DNA of 64,000 nucleotides from Erwinia pyri (GTDB lineage Bacteria > Pseudomonadota > Gammaproteobacteria > Enterobacterales > Enterobacteriaceae). Positions 55,449-64,000 of this stretch are shown in pieces (positions within the stretch are counted from its first letter, which is position 1; the number at the start of each line of letters is the position of its first letter). Both the position numbers and the translations under genes were made by a program. Below the pieces are notes generated by a model. That model had not been told where the DNA came from and did not search any database. It was given only the letters and a program-made list of their open reading frames with translations. The stretch is from the NCBI RefSeq assembly GCF_030758455.1, contig NZ_CP132353.1:3224001-3288000 (forward strand). Reading direction: 5' to 3'.

Positions 55449-56550
55449 CCTCAGGCGGCTGGGCTTCAGCCGCTTCCTCTGCGGGCGCTTCCGGCTGGAA
55501 ATCTCTTCGTAAACGCTTGCTGACCAGAAACACCGGCGAAGCCAGGAACAGCAGCAGGCTGCCAGCCATGCCGCACACTAACAGACTGATGCAGCCTGCC
55601 CACCCCTCTCCTGCCGTCACGCCCGCAATCACCAGCGACAAAATAAAGAAAAACGAAAGGGTCAGGCTGACCGGCCAGATGTTGGTGATATCCATATCGC
55701 TTAACGCCATTTTTACCGGCTTTTGCGCCCATTTTGCCGCCAGCGCCTCCGTTTTTATCGCTTCATTCACGGCCAGCAGATCGATACAGGGCGCAACAAA
55801 ATCCTCGGCGGGCAGAGGATTATAGAGCTCGCTGAAGACGCGATCCGTGGGGGGGAACGTCAACGGCCAGCTGCCGCTGTGCACGCCATAAGTGGTCAGC
55901 GCGGGAAGAGTGATGCGTGGCCACAGCACAGGTTGCAGATAACGGTCGTTCAGCACGACCCAACTTTGCCGCGTCTGCCCTTTTGTGACGTGATAGAGGC
56001 GAAAGCGGTCGGCCGGTGGGTAGTTCAGGTTACTGACGCGTGCGGTAATAAAAGGAATATGACGCTGGCGGCAGTAATTCACCCGGCTCTGTCCCTGGGC
56101 GGCCAGCAGCACGCCCAGAGCAGGCAGAAAATACCACGAGGTGCTCTCTGCCGCATGCGGCCCCTCCAGATGCTCCAGCAGTTTGGTTTCACTGGTGGCG
56201 CTCAGGTGATCGGGCCACCAGCGCCAGCTTCGCCCGATCACCCGCTCGGTAGGGACGCGGAAAATCCCCAGCGGCTCCGTTTCAGCAGGCAGCATGGCAA
56301 AGGGGAAGATTTTGCTGAAAAACGTTAAGGCGTCGTCCGGCCCGTCCCACTCACCGCTCGCTTCCAGACCATGCAGGTTGGCCGTCAGCTCGCCCCACCC
56401 CGTTTTGCCCAGCATATCAATCTGGTATTTGGTATCCGCCAGGCGTTTACCCAGCCGCAGGATCTCCTGCGGGATCCCCTTCAGCGGCAGCTCAGGAAGC
56501 AGCGGCGCCTGCTCTTTTTCATTTTCCATACTCTTCATCCCCAAAGGCAA
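55426..56550 (-). CDS. Unrecognised membrane protein at the hrp cluster border
   Basis: Up to 374 residues; ATGs at 56550, 56538 and 56529 are all possible. A large soluble N-terminal part (~1–285, with several Trp-Pro segments) is followed by two close transmembrane helices (VSLTLSFFFILSLVIAGV, ISLLVCGMAGSLLLFLASPVF) and an Ala/Glu/Pro-rich tail. No known motif recognised. It is convergent with hrpY and has no hrp box in its upstream gap. The N-terminal part would face the cytoplasm if the basic segment after the second helix follows the positive-inside rule. Confidence 0.6.
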   Translation of the reverse strand: MPLGMKSMENEKEQAPLLPELPLKGIPQEILRLGKRLADTKYQIDMLGKTGWGELTANLHGLEASGEWDGPDDALTFFSKIFPFAMLPAETEPLGIFRVPTERVIGRSWRWWPDHLSATSETKLLEHLEGPHAAESTSWYFLPALGVLLAAQGQSRVNYCRQRHIPFITARVSNLNYPPADRFRLYHVTKGQTRQSWVVLNDRYLQPVLWPRITLPALTTYGVHSGSWPLTFPPTDRVFSELYNPLPAEDFVAPCIDLLAVNEAIKTEALAAKWAQKPVKMALSDMDITNIWPVSLTLSFFFILSLVIAGVTAGEGWAGCISLLVCGMAGSLLLFLASPVFLVSKRLRRDFQPEAPAEEAAEAQPPEVTAPAGG

Positions 56551-56861
56551 CTGCCCGCAGACCTGTTAATAAAAAAGGATAATTAACCGTAAAAAAGAAA
56601 GGTGTTGGGTGGCCTGCGCCAAAAGGGGCAAAGAGGCTGAACAGCGGTTGTTATAATTATGAGTATAAAATTTGGCTTTAGTCAAAAAAGCAATAACTTT
56701 CAAGACGATAGTATACTTAGCAAACCGCTTTGATGGCAACTACCGCAGTAAAATTCGCGTTCCGATCGGGCGAGTTTTTATGGCCCGCCCGGGGAGTTTT
56801 AACGACAGCAGCGAATTATTCGTTTAAAAATAAACAGTAAACAGCGCCGCAGGAGAGAGAA
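56551..56861. other. 311-bp intergenic region, divergent promoters
   Basis: AT-rich left part, then a GC inverted repeat around 56766–56795 (CGGGCG … CGCCCG). No coding sequence supported. It separates the unrecognised membrane protein from ybiC and should hold both promoters. Confidence 0.5.
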
Positions 56862-57944
56862 ATGGCAGATACAGCAGGTGAAATTCGCATCGAGAGCAGC
56901 AGGCTTCAACGTTTTGTTCAGGCAATCTGGCAGCATGCGGGCAGCAGAGAGACGGAAGCCCGCCTGGTGGCAGAACATCTGGTCCAGGCAAATCTGGCCG
57001 GCCACGATTCACACGGCGTGGGAATGATCCCGAGCTATATGGTTTCCCGTAAGCAGGGCCATCTGCAGCAAAACCAGCATCTGGAAGTGGTGAAGGATGC
57101 GGGTGCCGTCCTCACCGTCGACGGGCATAATGGCTTTGGTCAGGTTGCCGCCAGCGAGGCGATGGCGCTGGGGATTGAACGTACGCGGGAATTGGGTATG
57201 TGTGCCATTGCGCTACGCCATTCGCACCATATCGGGCGTATTGGTCACTGGGCTGAACAGTGCGCCCGCGCAGGGTTTATCTCTTTCCATTTCGTTAATG
57301 TCGTGGGCGACCCGATGGTGGCGCCGTTTAACGGCAGCGATCGTCGGTTTGGCACCAACCCGTTTTGCGCTATCTTCCCCCGCGACGGGCAGCCTCCTCT
57401 GCTGCTGGACTTTGCCACCAGCGGTATTGCATTCGGTAAAACCAGAGTGGCTTATAACAAAGGCGTTCAGGTTGCGCCCGGCCATTTAATTGACGGCCAG
57501 GGAAACGCCACCACCGATCCCGCCGTGATGCACGAAAAGCCTTACGGTTCGCTGTTAGCCTTTGGGTTACATAAAGGGTATGGGCTGGCAGTAATGTGCG
57601 AAATTCTGGGCGGCGCGTTATCGGGTGGCCAGACTACCCATGAAAGCACGCTGCAAAACAGCGTGGAGGCGATCTTCAACAGCATGACCACCATCATTCT
57701 TGATCCGAAAGCCTTTGACGCGCCGCAGATGCAGCAGGAGGCGCAGGACTTTATCGACTGGGCGAAAGCCTCGCCTCAGGCGGGCGACCAGCCCATTCAG
57801 ATACCGGGAGAGTTTGAAGAGGCGCAGCGTGCAGAGCGGTTAAGTCGCGGTATCCCGATCGATGCCAATAGCTGGCAGCAGATCCTTAATGCGGCGCGCG
57901 AGGCGGGAATGCCGGAAACGGAAGTAGCGACGTTTTCAGGTTGA
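56862..57944 (+). CDS. ybiC: NAD(P)-dependent malate/lactate-type dehydrogenase (YbiC-like)
   Basis: 360 residues of the Ldh_2 family, close to E. coli YbiC (hydroxycarboxylate dehydrogenase B). Family signatures: NLAGHDSHGVGMIPSY (~43–58), catalytic His region LRHSHHIGRIGHWAEQC, and the SRFGTNPF-type DRRFGTNPFC. GAGAGA precedes the ATG. It converts 2-hydroxy acids and 2-oxo acids; exact substrate not deducible. Confidence 0.88.
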   Translation: MADTAGEIRIESSRLQRFVQAIWQHAGSRETEARLVAEHLVQANLAGHDSHGVGMIPSYMVSRKQGHLQQNQHLEVVKDAGAVLTVDGHNGFGQVAASEAMALGIERTRELGMCAIALRHSHHIGRIGHWAEQCARAGFISFHFVNVVGDPMVAPFNGSDRRFGTNPFCAIFPRDGQPPLLLDFATSGIAFGKTRVAYNKGVQVAPGHLIDGQGNATTDPAVMHEKPYGSLLAFGLHKGYGLAVMCEILGGALSGGQTTHESTLQNSVEAIFNSMTTIILDPKAFDAPQMQQEAQDFIDWAKASPQAGDQPIQIPGEFEEAQRAERLSRGIPIDANSWQQILNAAREAGMPETEVATFSG

Positions 57945-58012
57945 GCATCAATGCCAGGCTGGCCCGGCAGCCGCAGCGGGAAAGCTGCGGCTGCATTAAG
58001 GGAAGGCCCCGT

Positions 58013-59329
58013 CTACACCACCATCTGCAACAGCAGACAGCCAATCAGTCCGCACACGGCGATCACCGTTTCCAGTCCGGACCAGGAGCGCATGGTCTCG
58101 CTGATGGTCAGGTTAAAGTACTCTTTAAACAGCCAGAAGCCCGGATCGTTAACGTGAGAGAAGATCACGCTGCCAGATCCTACCGCAATCACCATCAGCT
58201 CCGGGCTGACGCCGGTGGTGGCGATAATGGGCGCCACAATGCCCCCGGCGGTAATGGCGGCTACGGTGGCAGAACCCAGCGCGATACGCAGCGCAGCAGC
58301 AATTGACCAGGCCATCAGGATTGGAGAGATGTTGCTGCCCTCCATCAGGCCAGCGATATATTTGTCCACGCCGCTGTCGACCAGCACCTGCTTGAACGCC
58401 CCGCCGCCGCCGATAATTAACAGCATCATGGCGATGATTTTGATCGAATCGGTCAGGGTGCCCATCACCTCATCCATGGTACGGCCACGGTTAAGGCCAA
58501 AGGTGAAGAGCGCAATCAGAACCGCAATCAGCGTGGCGATAATCGGGTCGCCGAAAAATTCTGCGTAACCCAGCAGCGGATGGCCCTTTGGCAGCACCAT
58601 CTCCGCCACGGCTCGCAGCGCCATCAGAATAACCGGCACCAGAGAAGTCCAGACGCTGACGCCAAAGCTCGGCATCTCGGCTTCGGTAAAGGTTTTCTTG
58701 TTATAGAGTCCTTCCGGGATCGGCTTGTCGATGCTTTTCAGGAAGCGGGTATAGACCGGACCGGCAAGGATCACGGTTGGGATACCCAGCAGCGTGCCGA
58801 ACAGCAGCGTTTTGCCCATATCAGCATGGAACAGCGTGGCGATAGCCGTCGGGCCAGGGTGCGGAGGCAGAAAACCGTGGGTGACGGAGAGCGCCGCTGC
58901 CATCGGGACGCCCACATAGAGCAGAGGAACGCGGGCAGAAGCGGCGATGGTCAGCACCAGCGGCAGCAGCAGCACAAAACCGACTTCGTAGAACAGCGCA
59001 AAACCCACGGTAAAGCCGGTGAGCACCACCGCCCACTGAATATATCTGGTGCCAAATTTTGCAATCATGGTGGTGGCAATACGCTGTGCGCCACCGCAGT
59101 CGGCAAGCAGTTTACCCAGCATGGCGCCAAAGCCCATGATCAGCGCCAGGCTGCCCAGCGTGCCGCCGACGCCCGCTTTAATCGAGCCGACAACCTTGTT
59201 AACAGGCATTCCCTGCATCACGCCTACCGCCAGCGCGACCAGGATCAGGGCTATAAATCCATTCAGTTTAAAGCGGATCATCAGCAGCAGTAACAGTACT
59301 ACGCCAATCGCAACGATGACTAATGGCAT
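58013..59329 (-). CDS. gntT: High-affinity gluconate transporter
   Basis: GntP-family permease, 438 residues with about 12–14 spans, near-identical in many blocks to E. coli GntT (IMGFGAMLGKLLADCGGAQRIATT, HGFLPPHPGPTAIATLFHADMGKTLLFG, FSHVNDPGFWLFKEYFNLT). The start MPLVIVAIGV at 59329 follows GGAGAG; the frame is open 66 codons upstream but across the operator. Tandem GntR sites lie upstream. Confidence 0.93.
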   Translation of the reverse strand: MPLVIVAIGVVLLLLLMIRFKLNGFIALILVALAVGVMQGMPVNKVVGSIKAGVGGTLGSLALIMGFGAMLGKLLADCGGAQRIATTMIAKFGTRYIQWAVVLTGFTVGFALFYEVGFVLLLPLVLTIAASARVPLLYVGVPMAAALSVTHGFLPPHPGPTAIATLFHADMGKTLLFGTLLGIPTVILAGPVYTRFLKSIDKPIPEGLYNKKTFTEAEMPSFGVSVWTSLVPVILMALRAVAEMVLPKGHPLLGYAEFFGDPIIATLIAVLIALFTFGLNRGRTMDEVMGTLTDSIKIIAMMLLIIGGGGAFKQVLVDSGVDKYIAGLMEGSNISPILMAWSIAAALRIALGSATVAAITAGGIVAPIIATTGVSPELMVIAVGSGSVIFSHVNDPGFWLFKEYFNLTISETMRSWSGLETVIAVCGLIGCLLLQMVV

Positions 59330-59443
59330 AAATTCTCTCCGGTGCGTGTTCCTGACCGGAGTCGGGATCACGTAAATTTTCTCCCGCTTTGCGCATGGCG
59401 TGACGGGTATCAGTGTCAGGGCAGTCAGCCAGGGCTGACGAGG

Positions 59444-59471
59444 TGTTACCGGGAACATGTTAACGGTAACA
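59444..59471 (-). promoter_or_regulatory. Tandem GntR operators of gntT
   Basis: TGTTACCGGGAACA and TGTTAACGGTAACA lie head to tail, both close to the GntR site ATGTTACCGGTAACAT. They lie about 115–142 bp upstream of gntT, so gluconate induction through GntR is expected. Confidence 0.75.
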
Positions 59472-59560
59472 CCGTAAGGCTGATACGCCCCCGCAACGGT
59501 GAATTTACATTTTGAGATGAAGATCAAACTTTTGTCATCGGAAAGAGAGTGATGAAAATG

Positions 59561-60190
59561 TCATCTGGAAAGCAGAAGTTTGATGCCTGCAATACCGAAA
59601 AACAGCGCGAAGAAACCTTCAATCGCCCGACGACTTTTCAGATAGGCATGACTCAGGGTACGGGTGGAGAAAAGTAAGGCATAACTGCTGAACACCACCA
59701 CGCCAATACAAGCGCAACCACCTATTATTAACGGCAATATCCAGGGGGAAGCGTCAGCGTGAACACCAAGTGAAATGATTGCCAGCCAGACTAAAATGGC
59801 TTTGGGATTGGCGAGATGCAGCAGCAGACCACGCTGATAATATTTTCCTAGCGGTACAAGGGCAGATATTTCATTCGCAGGCATTTCAGCCTCACCTTTT
59901 CGCCGGGCGCCCTTTACTGCTTTGCAAGCCATATAAAGAAGATAACAGCCGCCCGCCAGCTTAATAGCAATAAGCGCATGAGTATAAGCTAATAATAAAG
60001 ATGAAATTCCCGTTGCGACTATCAGTGCCCAAAACAGCGAGCCGGTAATAACGCCAGCAGCCATGCTCAGAGCGGGAAGTCGGCCCTGACGCATAGCGAG
60101 GCCCATAATGGCAAGATTGCTGGGACCCGGACTTACCGTACCGAGAAAGTAAGCGGCATACACGGGCAACAACGAGATCAGAAGCGTCAT
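59561..60190 (-). CDS. LysE/RhtB-family amino-acid exporter
   Basis: 209 residues, about six spans, with the family N-terminus YFLGTVSPGPSNLAIMGLAMRQGR (PGP motif) and LKLAGGCYLLYMACKA-like span 3. The start MTLLISLLPVYAAYF at 60190 follows GGGAATG; three further in-frame starts exist up to 60223. The exported compound is not known. Confidence 0.82.
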   Translation of the reverse strand: MTLLISLLPVYAAYFLGTVSPGPSNLAIMGLAMRQGRLPALSMAAGVITGSLFWALIVATGISSLLLAYTHALIAIKLAGGCYLLYMACKAVKGARRKGEAEMPANEISALVPLGKYYQRGLLLHLANPKAILVWLAIISLGVHADASPWILPLIIGGCACIGVVVFSSYALLFSTRTLSHAYLKSRRAIEGFFALFFGIAGIKLLLSR

Positions 60191-60911
60191 CTTTATCATT
60201 CCCTTAACATTCATCAGAAGCACACCTTAGCTGACCAGGTTTTGACCTTCGACAAAAAAATAAGGGTAAAAGCCTGCACAAAAGTAACCAAATGTTTCTT
60301 AATGAATCAAAATAAGAAAATAAGCTTTAACATTTACAGGGTTTTTCATATTCACACCTGGCGTAGCGCCTGCTGATGTTTACTGATAACAAGCCACATG
60401 GAAACATACAAAATTTACCTCACTAACGGTTAACAATAAAATAACATTACCGTTTACAGAGGGGCTGATTAAGGGATTAATTTCCAATTTGTGCCCTGAG
60501 GCAGCGCTATTATGTGCGAAAAAGTTATATATCCGGGAGCTTTTATAAATAAAAGGAAAGTAATTTTCACACCAGTTTTTCACCCTGTCTGCCACCAGCA
60601 CGGTAAAAAAAGGGTAGCCAGGCAGAAAAATACACTATTTTTACATCACAGCATCATCTGGTATGAATGAGTTAACAGCTTGTCAAAATAATTTAACGCG
60701 GTAATGAAACAATTCATCGCAAAGATCTATGCTGTTATAGGCGTGTTCCCGATTACTGTTGCTACTCCTTCACCTGATTTGGTCTTAGGATCAAACCTTC
60801 GATGAAATATCCGCTTAACGGCGGCTTCATAAACCTTTTATGTGGCTCTGTTGTTAATAGTCGGTAAATAAAAAAGAAAGGCAATTTTTTTATGTTAGAT
60901 CGAGGTAAGCA
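60191..60911. other. Long intergenic region upstream of cioA
   Basis: About 720 bp, AT-rich. A 73-codon minus-strand frame (60380–60601) has no ribosome site or familiar sequence and is not called. The region presumably holds cioA regulatory sites; I could not identify a firm FNR/ArcA-type box by eye. GAGGTAAGCA before 60912 is the cioA ribosome site. Confidence 0.5.
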
Positions 60912-62336
60912 ATGTTTGGATTAGATGCGTTCCACCTGGCAAGGATACAGTTCGCGTTTACCGTCTCCTTCCACATCCTGTTCCCGGCTATTACCATCGG
61001 GCTCGCCAGCTTCCTGGCGGTGCTGGAAGGTTTATGGCTGAAAACCAAAAATGAGGATTATCGCGATCTCTATCATTTTTGGTCGAAAATTTTCGCCGTT
61101 AACTTCGGGATGGGCGTTGTGTCCGGCCTGGTCATGGCGTATCAGTTTGGTACCAACTGGAGCGGCTTCTCGCAGTTTGCCGGAAGCATCACCGGTCCGT
61201 TACTGACCTATGAAGTGCTTACCGCGTTCTTCCTCGAAGCGGGCTTTTTGGGCGTCATGCTGTTTGGCTGGAACCGCGTAGGCCGTGGCCTGCACTTTTT
61301 TGCCACCTGCATGGTTGCGCTTGGAACCCTGATCTCTACCTTCTGGATCCTGGCGTCTAACAGCTGGATGCAAACGCCTCAGGGCTTTGAAATGCAGAAC
61401 GGTATGGTTATCCCAGTTGACTGGTTCAAGATTATCTTTAACCCTTCCTTCCCGTTCCGCCTGCTGCATATGTCTACCGCCGCTTTCCTGGCCAGCGCCT
61501 TCTTTGTTGGCTCTTCTGCTGCCTGGCATCTGCTGCGCAAAAATGACACGCCTGCAATCCGCAAAATGCTCTCTATGGCGATGTGGATGGCGCTGATTGT
61601 GGCACCGATTCAGGCAGTACTGGGCGACGCCCATGGTCTGAATACGCTTGAGCATCAGCCGGCTAAAATTGCGGCGATTGAAGGCCACTGGGAAAACCCA
61701 CCGGATGAGCCTACGCCGCTGATCCTGTTCGGCGTGCCGGATATGGAACAGGAAAGAACCAAATATGCGCTGGAAATTCCCTATCTGGGCAGCCTGATCC
61801 TGACCCACAGCCTGCACAAACAGGTGCCTGCGCTGAAGACTTTCCCGAAAGAGGATCGTCCTAACTCCACCATCGTCTTCTGGTCCTTCCGCGTCATGGC
61901 CGGTCTGGGGATGCTGATGATCCTGCTGGGCGTCTGCAGCCTGTGGCTGCGGTTCCGCCATCGCCTCTATACCTCACGTCCATTCCTGTGGTTTGCGCTG
62001 CTGATGGGGCCGTCTGGTCTGATTGCGCTGCTGGCGGGCTGGTTCACCACTGAAATTGGTCGTCAGCCGTGGGTTGTTTATGGCCTGCTGCGCACCAAAG
62101 ATGCCGTCTCGGCGCATGGCGAAATGCATATGAGCATCAGCCTGCTGGCCTTTATTCTGGTTTACTCCTCCGTGTTCGGGGTGGGCTATATCTATCTGAT
62201 CAACCTGATTAAGAAAGGTCCAAAACCAGGGGAAGGAGGTCATGACGACGAAGGCGGTCCGGGTACACGACACACCCAGGCACGTCCGCTGTCTGCCGTG
62301 AAAGAAAAGTTAGCTACGCCGGAAGAGGATAAATAA
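60912..62336 (+). CDS. cioA: Cyanide-insensitive terminal oxidase (bd-type) subunit I, CioA
   Basis: Quinol oxidase subunit carrying the hemes, 474 residues. Heme ligands and proton-path residues are visible: His in SFHILF (~21), YEVLTAFFLEAGF (Glu pair), LLHMSTAA, and quinol motif TTEIGRQPW. It is ~50 residues shorter than E. coli CydA and lacks the long Q-loop, and it follows Pseudomonas CioA. It is therefore the cyanide-insensitive, short-Q-loop form rather than CydA. Confidence 0.88.
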   Translation: MFGLDAFHLARIQFAFTVSFHILFPAITIGLASFLAVLEGLWLKTKNEDYRDLYHFWSKIFAVNFGMGVVSGLVMAYQFGTNWSGFSQFAGSITGPLLTYEVLTAFFLEAGFLGVMLFGWNRVGRGLHFFATCMVALGTLISTFWILASNSWMQTPQGFEMQNGMVIPVDWFKIIFNPSFPFRLLHMSTAAFLASAFFVGSSAAWHLLRKNDTPAIRKMLSMAMWMALIVAPIQAVLGDAHGLNTLEHQPAKIAAIEGHWENPPDEPTPLILFGVPDMEQERTKYALEIPYLGSLILTHSLHKQVPALKTFPKEDRPNSTIVFWSFRVMAGLGMLMILLGVCSLWLRFRHRLYTSRPFLWFALLMGPSGLIALLAGWFTTEIGRQPWVVYGLLRTKDAVSAHGEMHMSISLLAFILVYSSVFGVGYIYLINLIKKGPKPGEGGHDDEGGPGTRHTQARPLSAVKEKLATPEEDK

Positions 62337-62337
62337 A

Positions 62338-63345
62338 GTGGGTATTGATACTTCAATTATCTGGTTTACCATCATCGTCTTTTCGACCCTGATGTATATC
62401 GTGATGGATGGGTTCGACCTCGGTATCGGCATTCTGTTTCCGTTCAATAAGGATGCCACCGAACGCGATATGATGGTGAATACCGTTGCCCCCGTCTGGG
62501 ACGGCAACGAAACCTGGCTGGTGCTGGGCGGCGCGGCGCTTTATGGCGCCTTCCCGCTGGCCTACGCGGTGATTCTGGATGCGCTCTCAGTGCCGCTGAC
62601 CGCCATGCTGATCGGCCTGATTTTCCGTGGCGTGGCGTTTGAGTTCCGCTTCAAGGCTACAGAAGAGCACCGCGCATTCTGGGATAAATCCTTTATTGCC
62701 GGCTCAATTCTGGCGACCTTCAGCCAGGGTGTGGTGCTGGGCACCTTTATCAACGGTTTTGAAGTCACTAACCGCGCCTACAGCGGCCCTGAGCTGCTGT
62801 GGCTGACGCCCTTCTCGCTCTTCTGCGGGCTGGGTCTGGTAGTGGCGTATGCTCTGCTGGGCAGCACCTGGCTAATCATGAAAACCGAAAATGAGCTGCA
62901 TCGCAAAATGACCGCGCTGACCAAGCCTCTGCTGATTGTTCTGTTGGCCATTATCGTGATAGTGAGCATCTGGACACCGCTGGAACATGCGGACATCATG
63001 AAGCGCTGGTTTACACTGCCAAACGTCTTCTGGTTTGTTCCTGTTCCGGTACTGGTGGCGCTGGCCTCCTGGGGCCTGATGCGTTCACTGAACCGCCATG
63101 CGCACTACTCGCCGTTCCTGTTGACGCTGGCGCTGGTCTTCCTGGGCTTCACCGGTCTTGGCATCAGCATCTGGCCAAATATTATTCCGCCGCATATCAC
63201 TATCTGGCAGGCGGCCTCTCCGCCGCAGAGCCAGGGCTTTATGCTGGTTGGCGGCCTGCTGATTATTCCATTTATCCTGGCGTACACCTTCTGGAGCTAT
63301 TACGTATTCCGCGGGAAAATCAACCCGGACGAAGGTTACCATTGA
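62338..63345 (+). CDS. cioB: Cyanide-insensitive terminal oxidase subunit II, CioB
   Basis: 335 residues with eight or nine spans; subunit II signature MDGFDLGIGILFPF and VWDGNETWLVLGGAALYGAFPLAY. Starts at GTG one base after the cioA stop. The length equals Pseudomonas CioB and differs from E. coli CydB (379). Confidence 0.9.
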   Translation: MGIDTSIIWFTIIVFSTLMYIVMDGFDLGIGILFPFNKDATERDMMVNTVAPVWDGNETWLVLGGAALYGAFPLAYAVILDALSVPLTAMLIGLIFRGVAFEFRFKATEEHRAFWDKSFIAGSILATFSQGVVLGTFINGFEVTNRAYSGPELLWLTPFSLFCGLGLVVAYALLGSTWLIMKTENELHRKMTALTKPLLIVLLAIIVIVSIWTPLEHADIMKRWFTLPNVFWFVPVPVLVALASWGLMRSLNRHAHYSPFLLTLALVFLGFTGLGISIWPNIIPPHITIWQAASPPQSQGFMLVGGLLIIPFILAYTFWSYYVFRGKINPDEGYH

Positions 63346-63397
63346 TTATTTAGCCGGTATGTAAATGCCGGAAGATGAAAGGTATTAGGAGAAATCT

Positions 63398-63556
63398 ATG
63401 AGAGTTGCGACAGAATCTCAGCAAGTGACAAAATCTCCGGCGTGGAAACGCGTCCTGTGGATGATTGTTATCTATGCCTGCAGCGTGATGGCGCTGGGCG
63501 TTGTAGCTACCCTGTTCCGCTTTATGATGACCGCTGCCGGCATGAAGTCGCATTGA
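63398..63556 (+). CDS. DUF2474-type small membrane protein of the Cio oxidase
   Basis: 52 residues (MRVATESQQVTKSPAWKRVL, then one span WMIVIYACSVMALGVVATLF). Short single-span DUF2474 proteins commonly follow cioB and are thought to act like the CydX subunit. AGGAG sits at the right distance; 52 bp after cioB. The Pro-x-W-K/R before the span is the typical opening. Confidence 0.8.
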   Translation: MRVATESQQVTKSPAWKRVLWMIVIYACSVMALGVVATLFRFMMTAAGMKSH

Positions 63557-63580
63557 TCCTCTGAATGCCAGTCATGCGCA

Positions 63581-63610
63581 AAGGGCCGACAATTGTCGGC
63601 CCTTTTCTTT
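63581..63610 (+). terminator. Terminator of the cio operon
   Basis: AAGGGCCGAC / GTCGGCCCTT, 10-bp perfect stem with an AATT loop, followed by TTCTTT. Ends cioAB–DUF2474. Confidence 0.92.
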
Positions 63611-63713
63611 ACGTTCGTCATAAATAGTCACATAACCGAGGCGGTATAACGCCACGGATGGTCTACGCTTAGAGTTCTTCCATGAGGAATCATGCCAACA
63701 TAAAGGAGACAGT

Positions 63714-63968
63714 ATGAGTCTTTTAGATAAAGCGAACGATAAAGCAGACGAAGCGCTGGGCAAAGGTCAGGAGCAGTTTGGTAAAGCTGTCGATTCTCCA
63801 GAGCATGAGTTCAAAGGGCGTGTGCGCCAGAACGCAGCGAAAGCGACCTATGCTGTGGATGATGCGCTGGACTGCGTGAAAAACAAAACGCAGGAAGCGC
63901 CGTTTGTCTCGCTGGCGATTGCCGCTGGCGTGGGCTTCCTGGCGGCGAAGATTTTTGGTCGCCGTTAA
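63714..63968 (+). CDS. YqjD/ElaB-like membrane-anchored protein
   Basis: 84 residues. A charged Lys/Glu/Gln-rich N-terminus (~1–58, CsbD-like repeats KADEALGKGQEQFGKA and EFKGRVRQ) is followed by one C-terminal membrane helix with GxxxG (LAIAAGVGFLAAKIFGRR). The ending matches DUF883 proteins such as YqjD, which tether ribosomes to the membrane in stationary phase. CATAAAGGAG precedes the ATG. Confidence 0.7.
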   Translation: MSLLDKANDKADEALGKGQEQFGKAVDSPEHEFKGRVRQNAAKATYAVDDALDCVKNKTQEAPFVSLAIAAGVGFLAAKIFGRR

Positions 63969-64000
63969 TCAGCCCGGGGTGGCTTAGCGCCGCCCTCCAG

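Noticed and set aside
60380..60601. 73-codon minus-strand frame upstream of cioA
   Set aside because: No ribosome site, no recognisable sequence, AT-rich non-coding context.
60912..63345. First reading as cydAB
   Set aside because: Subunit I lacks the long Q-loop and subunit II is 335 residues; motifs follow CioA/CioB.

Overview
The window is chromosomal DNA of a plant-associated member of the Enterobacterales, most likely Erwiniaceae (Erwinia/Pantoea). The first 25 kb follow the E. coli lnt–gltIJKL–leuS–holA–mrdAB–dacA–lipBA–tatE–cspE–pagP gene order with very high protein similarity. The centre is a group I (hrp1) Hrp type III secretion cluster with the enterobacterial regulators HrpX, HrpY, HrpS and HrpL. 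No rRNA, tRNA, CRISPR array, transposase or integrase was seen.

Layout. (1) 1–18.7 kb, core genes: 3' end of lnt, glutamate/aspartate transporter gltIJKL, ybeL, leuS, lptE, holA, nadD, rsfS, rlmH, mrdA, mrdB, rlpA, dacA, ybeD, lipB, lipA, tatE. (2) 18.8–25.1 kb, an accessory amine/amide module: polar amino-acid-type ABC transporter, nitrilase, a second binding-fold protein, a divergent MocR-type regulator and a GNAT enzyme. (3) 25.3–27.7 kb: cspE, pagP and several small genes, including a 27-residue YohP-like membrane protein. (4) 27.8–55.4 kb, the Hrp system. A harpin-like gene and hrpS are followed by the rightward units hrpB-hrcJ-hrpD-hrpE and hrpF-hrpG-hrcC-hrpT-hrpV. The leftward unit is hrpJ-hrcV-hrpQ-hrcN-hrpO-hrpP-hrcQ-hrcR-hrcS-hrcT-hrcU, followed by two pilin-like genes. 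The regulatory genes hrpL, hrpX and hrpY close the cluster. (5) 36.0–41.0 kb, between the two convergent apparatus operons: an AT-richer cassette of AfsA-like butyrolactone synthase, HAD phosphatase, cytochrome P450 and MFS exporter, with a divergent ArsR-family regulator and a perfect 17-bp inverted repeat between them. (6) 55.4–64 kb: an unrecognised membrane protein, ybiC-like dehydrogenase, gntT, a LysE-type exporter, a cyanide-insensitive cioAB oxidase with its DUF2474 partner, and a YqjD-like protein.

How it works together. HrpX/HrpY are expected to drive hrpS. HrpS, with sigma-54, acts at a near-perfect -24/-12 promoter in front of hrpL. HrpL then reads hrp boxes (GGAACC/T-N15-CCACNNA). 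I located these by eye upstream of the harpin gene, hrpB, hrpF, the pilin-like pair and hrpJ. A further perfect match lies upstream of gltI. The AfsA cassette has no hrp box and carries its own regulator.

The most exciting candidate is that cassette: an apparent gamma-butyrolactone/butenolide-type small-molecule pathway, a signalling class best known from Streptomyces, embedded inside a plant-pathogen secretion cluster. Second is the relocation and duplication of the Hrp pilin gene. All identifications come from reading the sequence and recalled family knowledge; no search was run.
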